A DNA stretch of 64,000 bases from GWE2-40-63 sp041664345 (GCA_041664345.1 JBAYKX010000024.1:1-64000); one strand, 5' to 3'. Shown: positions 36,410-46,117, counted from the first letter of the stretch. The notes: generated by a model not told the origin, from the letters alone. Program-made: numbers and translations.

Positions 36410-37777
36410 ATGAATACAAAAAAAATAATTTACATACATCTATTGGCTTTTTTTATCTTCGGGATATTTTTATTACCAGCAGCAATATTTAACTTATCCT
36501 TTGCGCGATTTATCTTGTCCTATGTACCTATTTTAGTAATATTTGGAGTACTTAGTTTAAGTTTAGCTTTTATTATTAACAAAAACAAGAAACTTGGTAG
36601 TATTCTTATGCTTCTATTTCTATCGCTTATATCAATCATGGTGTTAATGATAAAAATTATAGATAACCAAAATACAGAAAAAGTTAATTGGAATTCGCCA
36701 AATGATAACGTACCAATTGATTTTGTCGTCGGAAAACAAGGACTAATTTATTTGAATGCCAAAATAAATGATGTAAACGGACTTTTTCTTTTCGATACGG
36801 GTTGCGAGCTAACCTCTGTTAATGAAAAAATTGTCTGCGACAAAAAAAAGAAATTGAATCCCTATACAATATTGGATGCAAAGGGAATAACACAAACCAA
36901 AAATGTATTCAAGGTTAAATCGTTTGAATTAGGTGCAATTGAAATTAGAAAATTACATGTGTATCCTACTGATAGTATAACATGGACACATCCCAAAGGC
37001 AGTAATTACAATCAGGATAGTATTCTTGGAACTATTGGTAATAACATCATTTCTAAATTTATTTGGGATTTTGATTTAATAAATCAACGTGTTACGGTCT
37101 CAAATAACAAAATGTACTGCCTGAATCTTCTCGATTCGGCTGCAATTGATCTTGTTACAAAAGGTAATCATAAAGAAATTGAGGTGCTAATCAATGGGGA
37201 ACAAAAAATACTAACTCTGGATTTTGGATGTAGTTTTCCAATCGTACTTTCAGATTCAATTCCCGAAAAGAAAGTAACTGAAGAAAATTTTGTTTTTTGT
37301 CATGAAACAAAAGGTGCATTAGATCACCTGGACTCCACTGAAATAAGTAAGAACAGTTTTGATTTTGCAGATATAAAACTTGGAACTTATGAATATACAC
37401 AGATAAAATGTGTTGAAAATGATCATGCAGATTTATTGGGCATACCTTTTATTTGGTCATTTAAAAGAGTGGTTTTAGACTTCAACAATTGTAAATCTTA
37501 TTTTATTTCGGAAAACGAATTTGCAGGTGGTTTTGGGGTTAATAATTATAACCGTCAATCCACAAATGATGAAATGGATGAAAATGGAGTAATCTGGGCA
37601 GGTAAACCAGGTGGAATGACAGTTGTAATTGAAAGGGATTCAATTCGAATTAAATATATCATTTATGGGAGCTCGAAATTCTATAAGAATAATTATAATC
37701 TCCTTTGCAATGATTCATTGTTAATGCCCAATGGTGAAATTCAACATGGCCCTTTTACATTAAATTTTAAACAATAG
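36410..37777 (+). CDS. Membrane-anchored protein with two aspartic-protease-like lobes
   Basis: 455 residues. Three hydrophobic helices (about 5-25, 34-56 and 63-84) anchor it in the inner membrane. Two successive retropepsin-like lobes follow: lobe 1 with the catalytic FDTGCELT (Asp129-Thr-Gly) and later ILGTIGNNIISKFIWDF; lobe 2 with LDFGCSF (Asp271-Phe-Gly) and later LLGIPFIWSFKRVVLDF. Lobe 1 keeps the DTG motif; in lobe 2 Thr is replaced by Phe, so its contribution to catalysis is unsure. The last 80 residues are unassigned. Stands alone at the left edge of the accessory patch. Substrate unknown. Confidence 0.75.
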   Translation: MNTKKIIYIHLLAFFIFGIFLLPAAIFNLSFARFILSYVPILVIFGVLSLSLAFIINKNKKLGSILMLLFLSLISIMVLMIKIIDNQNTEKVNWNSPNDNVPIDFVVGKQGLIYLNAKINDVNGLFLFDTGCELTSVNEKIVCDKKKKLNPYTILDAKGITQTKNVFKVKSFELGAIEIRKLHVYPTDSITWTHPKGSNYNQDSILGTIGNNIISKFIWDFDLINQRVTVSNNKMYCLNLLDSAAIDLVTKGNHKEIEVLINGEQKILTLDFGCSFPIVLSDSIPEKKVTEENFVFCHETKGALDHLDSTEISKNSFDFADIKLGTYEYTQIKCVENDHADLLGIPFIWSFKRVVLDFNNCKSYFISENEFAGGFGVNNYNRQSTNDEMDENGVIWAGKPGGMTVVIERDSIRIKYIIYGSSKFYKNNYNLLCNDSLLMPNGEIQHGPFTLNFKQ

Positions 37778-37884
37778 TTTTTTTATTAAAATAGAAGATA
37801 AAATACGGTTGGTAACCCAAAATATAAATTATCATAACTTTAGATAGAAAATTAAGGAGTAACAGAATAGATTTCAGTTAAATT

Positions 37885-38766
37885 ATGAGTAATGCAAAAA
37901 TATCCATACGTTTTTTTGACGACCGCGAAGTGCGAGCCGTTTGGGACGAGCAAAACGCCAAATGGTGGTTTAGCGTGTTGGATATTGTAGCTTTGCTTAC
38001 CAACCAAGACGACTACACCAAAACCCGCAACTATTGGAAATATCTTAAAGCGAAGTTGAAGAAAGAAAAAAACGAGTTGGTTAGTGCCACTACCCAACTG
38101 AAACTTTTAGCAAGTGACGGTAAACGATATTTAACCGATATGTTGGATTATACCGCCATTATTGCCTTAGGCAAAGAATTTCCGGGCAAAAAGGCAAACC
38201 GGTTTATTGATTGGTTTACGTTCAGCGATGAAAGTATCGATGGAAAAAGTAAAATAAAAGCGTATGCACTGTTTGAAAGTTCTTTTATCAACAGCATTGA
38301 AGTTGGTACAGCTAAAGGGTTGCAACAAATACATGCATATTTGTTTGGCGGATTGTATGATTTTGCCGGACAAATCAGACAAAATAATATTTCAAAAGGG
38401 GGTTTTCATTTTGCCGTATCACGCTTTTTAGGCGACACAGTAAAGCAAATAGAAGCAATGCCAGAAACTACAATGGTCGAAATAGTAAACAAATATGTAG
38501 AAATGAACATTGCACATCCTTTTATGGAAGGTAATGGCAGAAGCGCCAGAATATGGTTGGATTTGATATTAAAAAAACGCCTCAAAAAATGCGTTGATTT
38601 GAGTAAAATAAGCAAGCGGGATTACATGAACGCAATGATGCTAAGTGCAACCAATAGTAGTGTTCTTGAAACACTTTTGGAAAAAGCACTAACTACCAAA
38701 ATAAACGACCGCGAAATGTTTATGAAAGGGATTGACTACTCCTATTACTACGAAGAAAATGACTAA
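37885..38766 (+). CDS. BRO-N / Fic-domain fusion (class III-like AMP-transferase)
   Basis: 293 residues. The first ~112 residues resemble the BRO-N DNA-binding domain of phage antirepressors (RAVWDEQNAKWWFSVLDIVALL). The rest is a Fic domain with the full motif HPFMEGNGR (211-219), where His211 is the catalytic base and the acidic residue and Asn-Gly-Arg bind Mg-ATP. The core tracks the Neisseria meningitidis class III Fic (GLQQIHAYLFGGLYDFAGQI, KYVEMNIAHPF). Class III proteins carry a C-terminal inhibitory helix S/T-xxx-E-G/N; here it reads SYYYEE, so the last position is Glu instead of Gly or Asn. AMPylation of a cellular target is likely; DNA gyrase is the known target of relatives. The next gene is a decayed RhuM. 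Confidence 0.88.
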   Translation: MSNAKISIRFFDDREVRAVWDEQNAKWWFSVLDIVALLTNQDDYTKTRNYWKYLKAKLKKEKNELVSATTQLKLLASDGKRYLTDMLDYTAIIALGKEFPGKKANRFIDWFTFSDESIDGKSKIKAYALFESSFINSIEVGTAKGLQQIHAYLFGGLYDFAGQIRQNNISKGGFHFAVSRFLGDTVKQIEAMPETTMVEIVNKYVEMNIAHPFMEGNGRSARIWLDLILKKRLKKCVDLSKISKRDYMNAMMLSATNSSVLETLLEKALTTKINDREMFMKGIDYSYYYEEND

Positions 38767-38902
38767 TGAAAAAACGGATGAAGAAATCGTCATCGTCATC
38801 ATCAAAGGCATTATAATAGTTGAGAGTTAAACATGGCTATTCTCGAACACCTTAAAAATAAATGTATGAGTGAGCAAATTGCAATAATAGAAGGAGGTAG
38901 TA

Positions 38903-39929
38903 ATGGAAAATAAGGAAACAGGTTTACAACAATTTTCGAACTTTGTTTTTTTTCAAACCGCCGATGGCAAAGTTAATATTGATGCGTTTTATAAAAACAA
39001 TACCGTTTGGCTTATCCAAAAGGCACTTTCGGTACTTTTTGAGAAGGATAGAAGTGTAATAACCAAACATTTAAAAAGAATATTTGAATCGGGAGAACTA
39101 CAAGAAGAAGTGGTATGTGCAAATTTTACACACACCACTCCACATGGTGCCATTGAAGACAAAACGTAGGAAAAGGATGTTCGATATTACAATCTGAAAG
39201 CTATTGTGGCTGTTGGATACAGAGTAAATTCGCACCATGCTATTGAATTGCGTAAATGGGCAACACAAATTCTGCACGAGTATCATCAAAGGCTTTGCAA
39301 TGGACGATGAGCGATTGAAGCAAATGAAGCACTTTTGGCAGGATTATTTCGATGAAATGCTCGAACGGATTAGAGAAATCCGCTTAAGCGAAAGGCGCTT
39401 GTACCAAAAAATTACTGACATATATGCGCTCTCAGCCGATTATGATAGTCTGGCTGAAATAACACAGCACTTTTTTGCTTCCGTTCAGAATAAATTGCAT
39501 TGGGCAATAACGGGAAAAACGGCTGCAGAGATAATTTATATCGAAGCCGATGCCACAAAATTGTATATGGGTTTAAAAACTTGGAAACATTCACCACAAG
39601 GGAAAATATTAAAAAGTGATGTGGTGGTTGCTAAAAATTATTTAAACGAAGAACATATTAAAAATTTGGAGAGAATTGTAAGCGCATAGTTGGATTTGGC
39701 CGAAAGCAGAGCAATGAACCGTAACGGGATGAATATGAAAGATTGGAACGTTTTTCTGATAAAATTCTTAGAATTATCCGACTCCCCAATTTTAAAGGAC
39801 AAAGGCAAAATAACCATGCTCGAAGCCAAACTAAAAGCCGAAATGGAATACAACAAATTCCGTGTAATACAAGACAAAGAATATGAATCGGATTTTGACA
39901 AGGAAATAAAGAAATTGAAAAGCAAATAG
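38903..39929 (+). pseudogene. RhuM family gene with three lesions
   Basis: Three collinear pieces together match a full virulence-associated RhuM protein (a phage-antirepressor-like family of about 330 residues): piece 1 (FVFFQTADGKVNIDAFYKNNTVWLIQ), piece 2 (VRYYNLKAIVAVGYRVNS) and piece 3 (GFAMDDERLKQ through NKLHWAITGKTAAEI and KNYLNEEHIKNLERIVSA to the end). The lesions are an in-frame TAG at 39167-39169, a frame change near 39281-39286 that fits loss of two bases, and a second in-frame TAG at 39687-39689. The ATG at 38903 follows a strong AGGAGG, unusual in this phylum. It sits next to the BRO-N/Fic gene. Most likely a decaying accessory gene. Confidence 0.8.
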
Positions 39930-40077
39930 ATGAAATGGTTTACAAACTTTAGCTTACCGACTATGCACTAGCAGGGAGTGCCACTCTCATCACTTTGTGG
40001 TCACAACTGCGGATTTCCTAGTTCGTTTGGGATGAAAAACCAATTGCAAACCAATTAACAAATTAAAATATTGGGTT

Positions 40078-40845
40078 ATGAGCAAAAAACAATGGTACGA
40101 ATCGCTGTTTGAGAATTATGGACTGAAATACGATAAGGAAAATTTCACTCAAGGAACTATGGGAGAGTGCGATTTTATTGAAAAAGAATTAAGATTTGAC
40201 AAGTCGCTTAAAGTATTGGATGTGGGTTGCGGCACAGGCAGACATTCAATAGAACTAACAAAGCGGGGATATTCTGTTACTGGGATTGATTTGTCAGAAA
40301 CTCAACTTAAAAGAGCAAAAGAAAAAGCAGAAAACTACAATTTGAAAATTGATTTTCAGCAACAGGATGCCAGAAATTTATCTTTTAACAATGAATTCGA
40401 CATGGCAATAATGCTCTGCGAAGGAGGTTTTCCGCTGATGGAAACCGATGAAATGAATTTTGAAATACTAAAAAGCGTTACAAAATCATTGAATGATAAT
40501 GGTAAGTTGATATTTACAACCTTAAACGGACTTTTCCCATTGTATCATTCGGTTGAGGAGTTTTGTGCATCGGTTACCGAAGGAGGCAATGCAACGTATC
40601 GGAGCAATACTTTTAATTTAATGACATTCAGATACCACAATGTAACTGAATTTTAAGATGATTTTGGAAACAAAAAAGTACTTGAATGCAACGAAAGATA
40701 CTATGTTCCTTGCGAAATTACTTGGTTATTAAAATCGCTGGGATACAAAAAGATTGAACTATTTGGGGCAAAACTTGGGGCATTTTCGAGAAATGACAAG
40801 TTAACCACCGAAGATTTTGAGATGCTTATTATATCTGAAAAATAA
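40078..40845 (+). pseudogene. Class I SAM methyltransferase gene with one in-frame stop
   Basis: The frame runs from ATG 40078 to TAA 40845 (255 sense codons) with a single internal TAA at 40654-40656. Before it: VLDVGCGTGRHSIEL (about 42-56, SAM-binding motif I), VTGIDLSETQL (motif II) and MAIMLCEGGFPLM. After it the same protein goes on as DDFGNKKVLECNERYYVPCEITWLLKSLGYKKI and ends EDFEMLIISEK, which looks like the normal C-terminus of this methyltransferase family. If translation stops at 40656 the product (192 residues) lacks the last quarter, including the final beta strands of the fold. Substrate unknown. Confidence 0.8.
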
Positions 40846-40982
40846 CCTGCTGGAAAGAACAAAAGTCTGGGCAACCGCATTTAAGAACTGAAATTTGAAA
40901 TTCCCATTTTCGGCGCATGTATTGTACATCATTTCAAAAAATCTATACTGCTTGCACCGAATTAATAGCTCAAATTCATATA

Positions 40983-41023
40983 CCCCGGCTTATGCTTCGA
41001 CTAGGCTCAGCAACCAGCCGGGG
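40983..41023. repeat. Inverted repeat with CCCCGGCT arms
   Basis: Arms CCCCGGCT (40983-40990) and AGCCGGGG (41016-41023) enclose GACTAGGCTCAG-type sequence. It lies in the gene-free 40846-41316 segment, with a smaller hairpin GCCCT-CGAA-AGGGC at 41086-41099. It may serve as a bidirectional terminator, though it lacks a T run. Confidence 0.5.
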
Positions 41024-41116
41024 CTATTCATATTAAATCCACTTCGAGATTTTTTTTAAATAGGTTGCCATAAATATCAAAGAAAGCCCTCGAAAGGGCG
41101 GAAGAATAAAGCCAAG

Positions 41117-41134
41117 TCCCGATAGCTATCGGGA
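41117..41134. repeat. Perfect palindrome with CCCGA/TCGGG arms
   Basis: TCCCGATAGCTATCGGGA, 18 bases, perfect, in noncoding DNA. Its arms are shared with the sites at 30625-30640 and 61611-61626. Confidence 0.6.
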
Positions 41135-41316
41135 GCCCTTGGTAAAATATGGTAACGTCCCCAAGCGGTGCATTCAATCAAGTTGCAATAGAATGGTGTC
41201 CTAACATGCACCGCAATATAGGGAAATTAGAATATGGATATCGATCCCATGTACTTAGTATTCGGGATGAAAACACTAAAAAGGGAAAAATGTCGTACAC
41301 CTATTTCTTTAGGAAC

Positions 41317-43758
41317 CTAAAAACTACCTCCGTCATCTTCCATGCCGTTACCTGATTCTCCGTTTCCGTTCTTTTTATTTTTGTTGTTGTAGTTGTTTAA
41401 TTTGTAACTCAGCGAAAGCATTATTATAGGAGTATTGGGCTCAAATAAGTTATGTTGGTAATAATCATCACCAAAAGTAGTATTTTCATGCTTCATGGTA
41501 CTAAATACATCGCGCATTTGAAGTGTTACAGAAGCTTTCCGTTTCATAAAATCCTGCTTAACAGCCAGATTGGCCATAAAAAAACCTTCTTCGGTTCCTT
41601 GCAATTCCAATTCACCACTTTGATAACTAAAATCGAGCTGAAAGCGAGTATTGGCTGTAGCTTTAAAGGTATTGTTAAGCCGGGCACTCCAAGTAAAGCT
41701 GTGGTCATCTTTTGATATTCCTTCAATTTCACCCTTGATGCGATAATCATAAAAATCGGCCATCAGATTGGTAGTGTACCATTTTGTTGGGCTGTAGTTA
41801 AACATAAATTCAGTTCCTAAGGCGTAATCGCTGCCGATATTAGCAAAAGTTTCGAGCCACACTCCCGGAGAATAGGGCAAGGTTATATTCTCAATTTTAT
41901 TTTGAGTTATTCGATAATACCCCTCAACTGAAAAGAAATTACTGTTTAATTTTTTTTGATAGCTCAACTCAAAGGAGTTTATGTATTCTGGTTGAAGATT
42001 TGGATTTCCCCGACGTACATTATTTGCATCCACAAAAGTAATAAAGGGTTCAATATACCATCCGCGAGGACGCTCAATTCGGCGGGTATAACTCAACATG
42101 GTTTGTTGTTCAGCAGGTAAATTGTATGAAAGGTGAATGGTTGGAAACAAATCGGGCCTATCGATGGTATAGGTTTCAGCAGTTTTTACCGATTCAAGCA
42201 ACCAATACGTATATTCGGCACGCAACCCAGCCTGATATCCGAAATCGCCTTGAGTTCCTCCAAAAGTGGCATAGGTAGCATAAATTTGTTGATCGTAATT
42301 GGTCTGGTTGCTGTAAAGTGGCATGTAAACATAATCCAAAACATTGAAAGCGGTGTCGAAGTCATATACATTGTTTTCATCGTTACTTAATGAAAAATGA
42401 CCTTGAAATCCGGCTTCCAATTTACCGCCCCAAGCAAAAGGCTGGGAATAATCAAGTTTGATTCGAATGCTATTTGATGGACCACTTTCATCGCTCATTT
42501 TACCTTCTAAAATACGGTTTAATGAATCTACCTTATTATTTTCTGAGGATTCATCCATATTCCTGCCATCAACCGTTAGTTGAGTTTGAAGGTAATGCTC
42601 GGTATTCTTTCCAAAGGTATGTTTGTAATCAAGGGTTGAGGAATAGAACAAGCCTCCCCTGCTAGATTTATTGAGTGAAGTATAGTATTCATCAATAGTT
42701 GCAGGTTCAGTCCATTCGGAATATTTTTTAGTTTCCTCCCTTCCAAATTCGAGCCAACCGCTATTTAAGTTAATACCAATTACATCGTTGTCGGTAAAAT
42801 TCCAGTCAATACCTGCGTTAATGCTCGATGTTTGTCTGCTTCGTTTGAATTCTCCATCGGAAACCAAATTAAAAAGAGTATCGTTGGTCCGGGTCCAACG
42901 CTCCGATTCAACATTGCCAAACATGTTTCGCATGTTATAATCGCCTCCAAGATAAAAACGCCATTTTTCGTATCGCGAATCCACAGTAAAATCAGCTCCG
43001 TACTTTTCATCTTTACCCAAATTCGCATTCATAATACCGGTTACGCCATTCAATTTATTCTTTTTGGTAACAATGTTAATGATTCCAGCGGTTCCATCGG
43101 GTTCATATTTTGCCGATGGGTTGGTAATAATTTCAATGTTTTCGATAGCACCGGCAGGAATCTGGCTCAAGGCATCGCTGGGATCCAAAACGGTAGGACG
43201 ACCATCAATTAAAACGGTAAAAGAGGTGCTTCCTCGCAATGAAACATTGCCTTCAATATCCACTTTTACGCTCGGTACATTTTCAAGAATATCAACAGCC
43301 GTGCCCGATTTGGCAGTAAGCATCTGGCTTACATTCACCACTTTTTTATCAATTTTATATTGGACCGATGATTGGTCAGCTGTCACATTTACAGCTTCTA
43401 ACTCTTTTGAATTCGATTCAATAACAATCTTTCCCAAATCAACTTCTTTAGTTTCGGCTAAAATGGTTATGTTTTCAATGCTTTTAGTTTTGTATCCCAT
43501 AAAGGTGAGAGTAAGGTAATACGTTCCAATCGCATTTCCTTTTAATCGAAAAAAACCTTCACTGTCGGAAATTCCGCCAGTAACTAATTTTTGAGTTGTA
43601 TTATCGTAAAGTGCAATGGTGGCATATTCCACAGCATGACCCGTTCCATTTTCAATTACCATTCCAATGATATCGCCTTTTTTTACTGTTACCGTTTCTG
43701 TTTCTGTGGCCCAAAGATTGGTGCTTAGGATTACTAGGGCAATGACTAATTTATTCAT
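41317..43758 (-). CDS. TonB-dependent receptor-like outer membrane protein (OMP_b-brl_3)
   Basis: 813 residues. A signal peptide (about 1-16) is followed by a carboxypeptidase-regulatory-like domain (about 28-115), a plug domain (about 145-230, VPSVKVDIEGNVSLRGSTSFTVLIDGRPTVL), and a beta-barrel of the OMP_b-brl_3 type (RIERPRGWYIEPF, GNPNLQPEYINSFELSY). After the last strand comes a low-complexity Asn/Gly/Asp-rich tail of about 25 residues (NGNGESGNGMEDDGGSF), a feature often seen in this subgroup. No SusD or DUF4249 partner is nearby, so import of a solute is uncertain. It lies upstream on the opposite side from a histidine kinase and ends close to the repeat-rich gap. Confidence 0.88.
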   Translation of the reverse strand: MNKLVIALVILSTNLWATETETVTVKKGDIIGMVIENGTGHAVEYATIALYDNTTQKLVTGGISDSEGFFRLKGNAIGTYYLTLTFMGYKTKSIENITILAETKEVDLGKIVIESNSKELEAVNVTADQSSVQYKIDKKVVNVSQMLTAKSGTAVDILENVPSVKVDIEGNVSLRGSTSFTVLIDGRPTVLDPSDALSQIPAGAIENIEIITNPSAKYEPDGTAGIINIVTKKNKLNGVTGIMNANLGKDEKYGADFTVDSRYEKWRFYLGGDYNMRNMFGNVESERWTRTNDTLFNLVSDGEFKRSRQTSSINAGIDWNFTDNDVIGINLNSGWLEFGREETKKYSEWTEPATIDEYYTSLNKSSRGGLFYSSTLDYKHTFGKNTEHYLQTQLTVDGRNMDESSENNKVDSLNRILEGKMSDESGPSNSIRIKLDYSQPFAWGGKLEAGFQGHFSLSNDENNVYDFDTAFNVLDYVYMPLYSNQTNYDQQIYATYATFGGTQGDFGYQAGLRAEYTYWLLESVKTAETYTIDRPDLFPTIHLSYNLPAEQQTMLSYTRRIERPRGWYIEPFITFVDANNVRRGNPNLQPEYINSFELSYQKKLNSNFFSVEGYYRITQNKIENITLPYSPGVWLETFANIGSDYALGTEFMFNYSPTKWYTTNLMADFYDYRIKGEIEGISKDDHSFTWSARLNNTFKATANTRFQLDFSYQSGELELQGTEEGFFMANLAVKQDFMKRKASVTLQMRDVFSTMKHENTTFGDDYYQHNLFEPNTPIIMLSLSYKLNNYNNKNKKNGNGESGNGMEDDGGSF

Positions 43759-43908
43759 AATTTATTTGTTTTTTTATTTTTGCATACAATGTTCTGACGT
43801 GGCATTTTGTAATTAATTGCACTATCGTAAAAAAAAATTTACAAAGCGGGTTGCAAGGTCAAAAACTGTGCCTTTTGGGAAAGAAGATTTTTTTTAAAAT
43901 TGTAATTC

Positions 43909-45882
43909 TTATTCGGCTTCAATCGATTCGGATAGCTTAGGTATTGAAACAAAAAATGTACTCCCTTTTCCCAACTCACTTTCTAGCCATATTTTACCTC
44001 CATTAAGCTCCGTGAATTCTTTACACAATATCAAACCCAAACCCGTGCCTTTTTCCTTTGAGGTTCCAATATTTTTTGATTGGCTGGCTAAATTGAACAG
44101 TAGTTTCTGGTCATCACCTGAAATTCCTATCCCTGTATCAGTTATTGAAACAATCCAATAATTTGCCTCAAAATTTACCTTTATTTTAACAGAACCGTTC
44201 TCCGGTGTAAACTTTAATGCATTGGTCAATAGGTTTCGAATTACGGTATTGGTCAAATCCGGATCGGCATAAACCACACATTCGTTGCAGGATTCGTGTT
44301 GAATGGAAATATTCTTTTGTGAGGCATATCCTGCCAATAGGTCAGTATTATCACGTATAACTTCAATCAAATTAAATACCTTACGTGAAACTGAGATTTT
44401 GCCAAGTTGCAATGTGGCCCATTGAAGTAAATTTTCCAATAATATGTAAGCCTTTTCGGCGGAATTGCGCAAATGGAATAGATACGTGTTTAACTTTTCT
44501 GTTTCCATTGTTTCATAATCCGTTTGAATTACTTCACTGAGTTTATAAACTCCACCCAACGGATTTTTCAGGTCATGAGCTATAATTGCAAAAAACCGGT
44601 CTTTGGTTTTATTGAGCGCTTCAATGCGGTCGTGTTGTGTTTGAATTTCTTCCTTTTGGGTAGTAATTTCCTCTTTTTGTTCACGAAGTTTCACATTGTC
44701 CTTACTTTTTAACAGGTAATTCCGATAAACAATTCCGGCTATAAGTAATAACGCAAATCCTGCAATAAGTGCAACATTACGGCTCTGTTTTTGCCTATTT
44801 AATTCAAGTTGGGTTTCTAATTCTTTGTTCGTTTGGATAATTTTTTCCAATTCCCGCTCCTTTTCAAATTTTAATTCCGACTCAATACGGGTAATGGATT
44901 GAATGGTTTCTGAATTTTTTGCACTATCGGCCATTTGTTTATAAAGTAATTGAAAGGAATATGCATTTTTATAGTCGCCAACTTTAGCATAAGCTTGGTA
45001 CAAATGCTCTGCAACCCATTCAATTTCATAAACAATACCAATTTCTTGAGCCAGCGTTAATCCCCTTTTCAAAAATACAATAGCTTCAGTGTAGAGATTT
45101 TTGTGAAAATAATATTCACCTAAATAGGTATAAGAGTTTGCCATCATTTGTTTGTGGTTCAGCGGAGTGCTGATGGCTAGACTTTTATTATAATACAAGA
45201 GGGCGGAATCGGGTAAGTTTAAATCATAATAAAGCTTCCCGATATTGTTATAGTAAAGATCCAACGATTCGGTATGGTTGCTTTTTATTGAAATGGCCAC
45301 AGCCTGTTGATAGTTTTCCATCGCATTATCGTATTCCTTCAAATCGCGGTAAGCTACAGCCACATTGTTATAACTGCCTGCTAATTTAATGGAGTCACCA
45401 ATTTTCTTCCGCATTTCTAACACCTGCTTATCCATTTCAAGCGCTTTGTAGTAATATCCTTGATTTCCATAAACAACAGCAATGTTATTTAATGCGGTAG
45501 CCTCTCCTACACTATCTTTAAGGAGGTGAAACAGTTGGTGGCTCTGTAAAAAATAGTCTAACGATTTGGCGTAGTTTACTTTATAAAAATAAACAAGTCC
45601 AATAATACGAAGTAGTTCTGCTTTCGGCTTTTGGTAATTGTATGCATTTGCTGTTTCCAACGCTTGGGTTGACCAATCGAGCGCCAAATCGGGATTTTGA
45701 TTGCAACTGTCCAACGCCCGGGTTATCTCATTTTGTAAATATATTTCTATCGTATCCTTGGTTGCCTCAACCGATGCTTTGGATTCTATTACAGCCATAA
45801 AAAAAAATGCCAGAATACCAATCCGGTAAAATAGGAATTCAAACTTTATTAAAATGAATAACTTTATTGTTCCCGATATCAT
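43909..45882 (-). CDS. TPR-containing sensor histidine kinase
   Basis: 657 residues. An N-terminal hydrophobic segment (about 14-33) is followed by six or seven tetratricopeptide repeats (about 85-310), a short coiled coil, one membrane helix (about 369-391), a second coiled coil (LREQKEEITTQKEEIQTQ), the dimerisation/phosphoacceptor domain with the H-box AIIAHDLKNPLGG (His near 436) and a HATPase domain with the N, G1 (DTGIGIS) and G2 (GTGLGLILCK) boxes. The TPR part should lie in the periplasm. No response regulator is adjacent, so this is an orphan kinase in this window. The input signal is unknown. Confidence 0.93.
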   Translation of the reverse strand: MISGTIKLFILIKFEFLFYRIGILAFFFMAVIESKASVEATKDTIEIYLQNEITRALDSCNQNPDLALDWSTQALETANAYNYQKPKAELLRIIGLVYFYKVNYAKSLDYFLQSHQLFHLLKDSVGEATALNNIAVVYGNQGYYYKALEMDKQVLEMRKKIGDSIKLAGSYNNVAVAYRDLKEYDNAMENYQQAVAISIKSNHTESLDLYYNNIGKLYYDLNLPDSALLYYNKSLAISTPLNHKQMMANSYTYLGEYYFHKNLYTEAIVFLKRGLTLAQEIGIVYEIEWVAEHLYQAYAKVGDYKNAYSFQLLYKQMADSAKNSETIQSITRIESELKFEKERELEKIIQTNKELETQLELNRQKQSRNVALIAGFALLLIAGIVYRNYLLKSKDNVKLREQKEEITTQKEEIQTQHDRIEALNKTKDRFFAIIAHDLKNPLGGVYKLSEVIQTDYETMETEKLNTYLFHLRNSAEKAYILLENLLQWATLQLGKISVSRKVFNLIEVIRDNTDLLAGYASQKNISIQHESCNECVVYADPDLTNTVIRNLLTNALKFTPENGSVKIKVNFEANYWIVSITDTGIGISGDDQKLLFNLASQSKNIGTSKEKGTGLGLILCKEFTELNGGKIWLESELGKGSTFFVSIPKLSESIEAE

Positions 45883-46047
45883 TGAATCAAATTTTTTAAA
45901 GGTTATTACTGATAAAATTTAAATCGTTAAATCACAAATAAATACAATCAAATTATCCCGCTTTATTCATACCTGAGCATAGCAAAAGGTTTGAATGTGC
46001 GAGGGGAATTGCGTTGCAAAGCGGGAAACCCCGATTTAGCTATACCC

Positions 46048-46117
46048 AAAATTGGGAGTTTTTATTTTCCCAATTTTGAGGAATAGCTTTATCGTAAGGA
46101 TTATTCAAGAATAATCC
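46048..46117. repeat. Two inverted repeats in the 45883-46314 gap
   Basis: First: AAAATTGGGA (46048-46057) and TCCCAATTTT (46068-46077) around 10 bases. Second: GGATTATT (46098-46105) and AATAATCC (46110-46117) around CAAG. Apart from the promoter of the next gene, I see no gene in this 432-base gap. Confidence 0.5.

Noticed and set aside
37885..40845. A complete restriction-modification or prophage region around the Fic and RhuM genes
   Set aside because: No restriction enzyme, integrase, capsid or tail gene is present; only the BRO-N/Fic, RhuM and methyltransferase genes, and the latter resembles a small-molecule enzyme rather than a DNA methylase.
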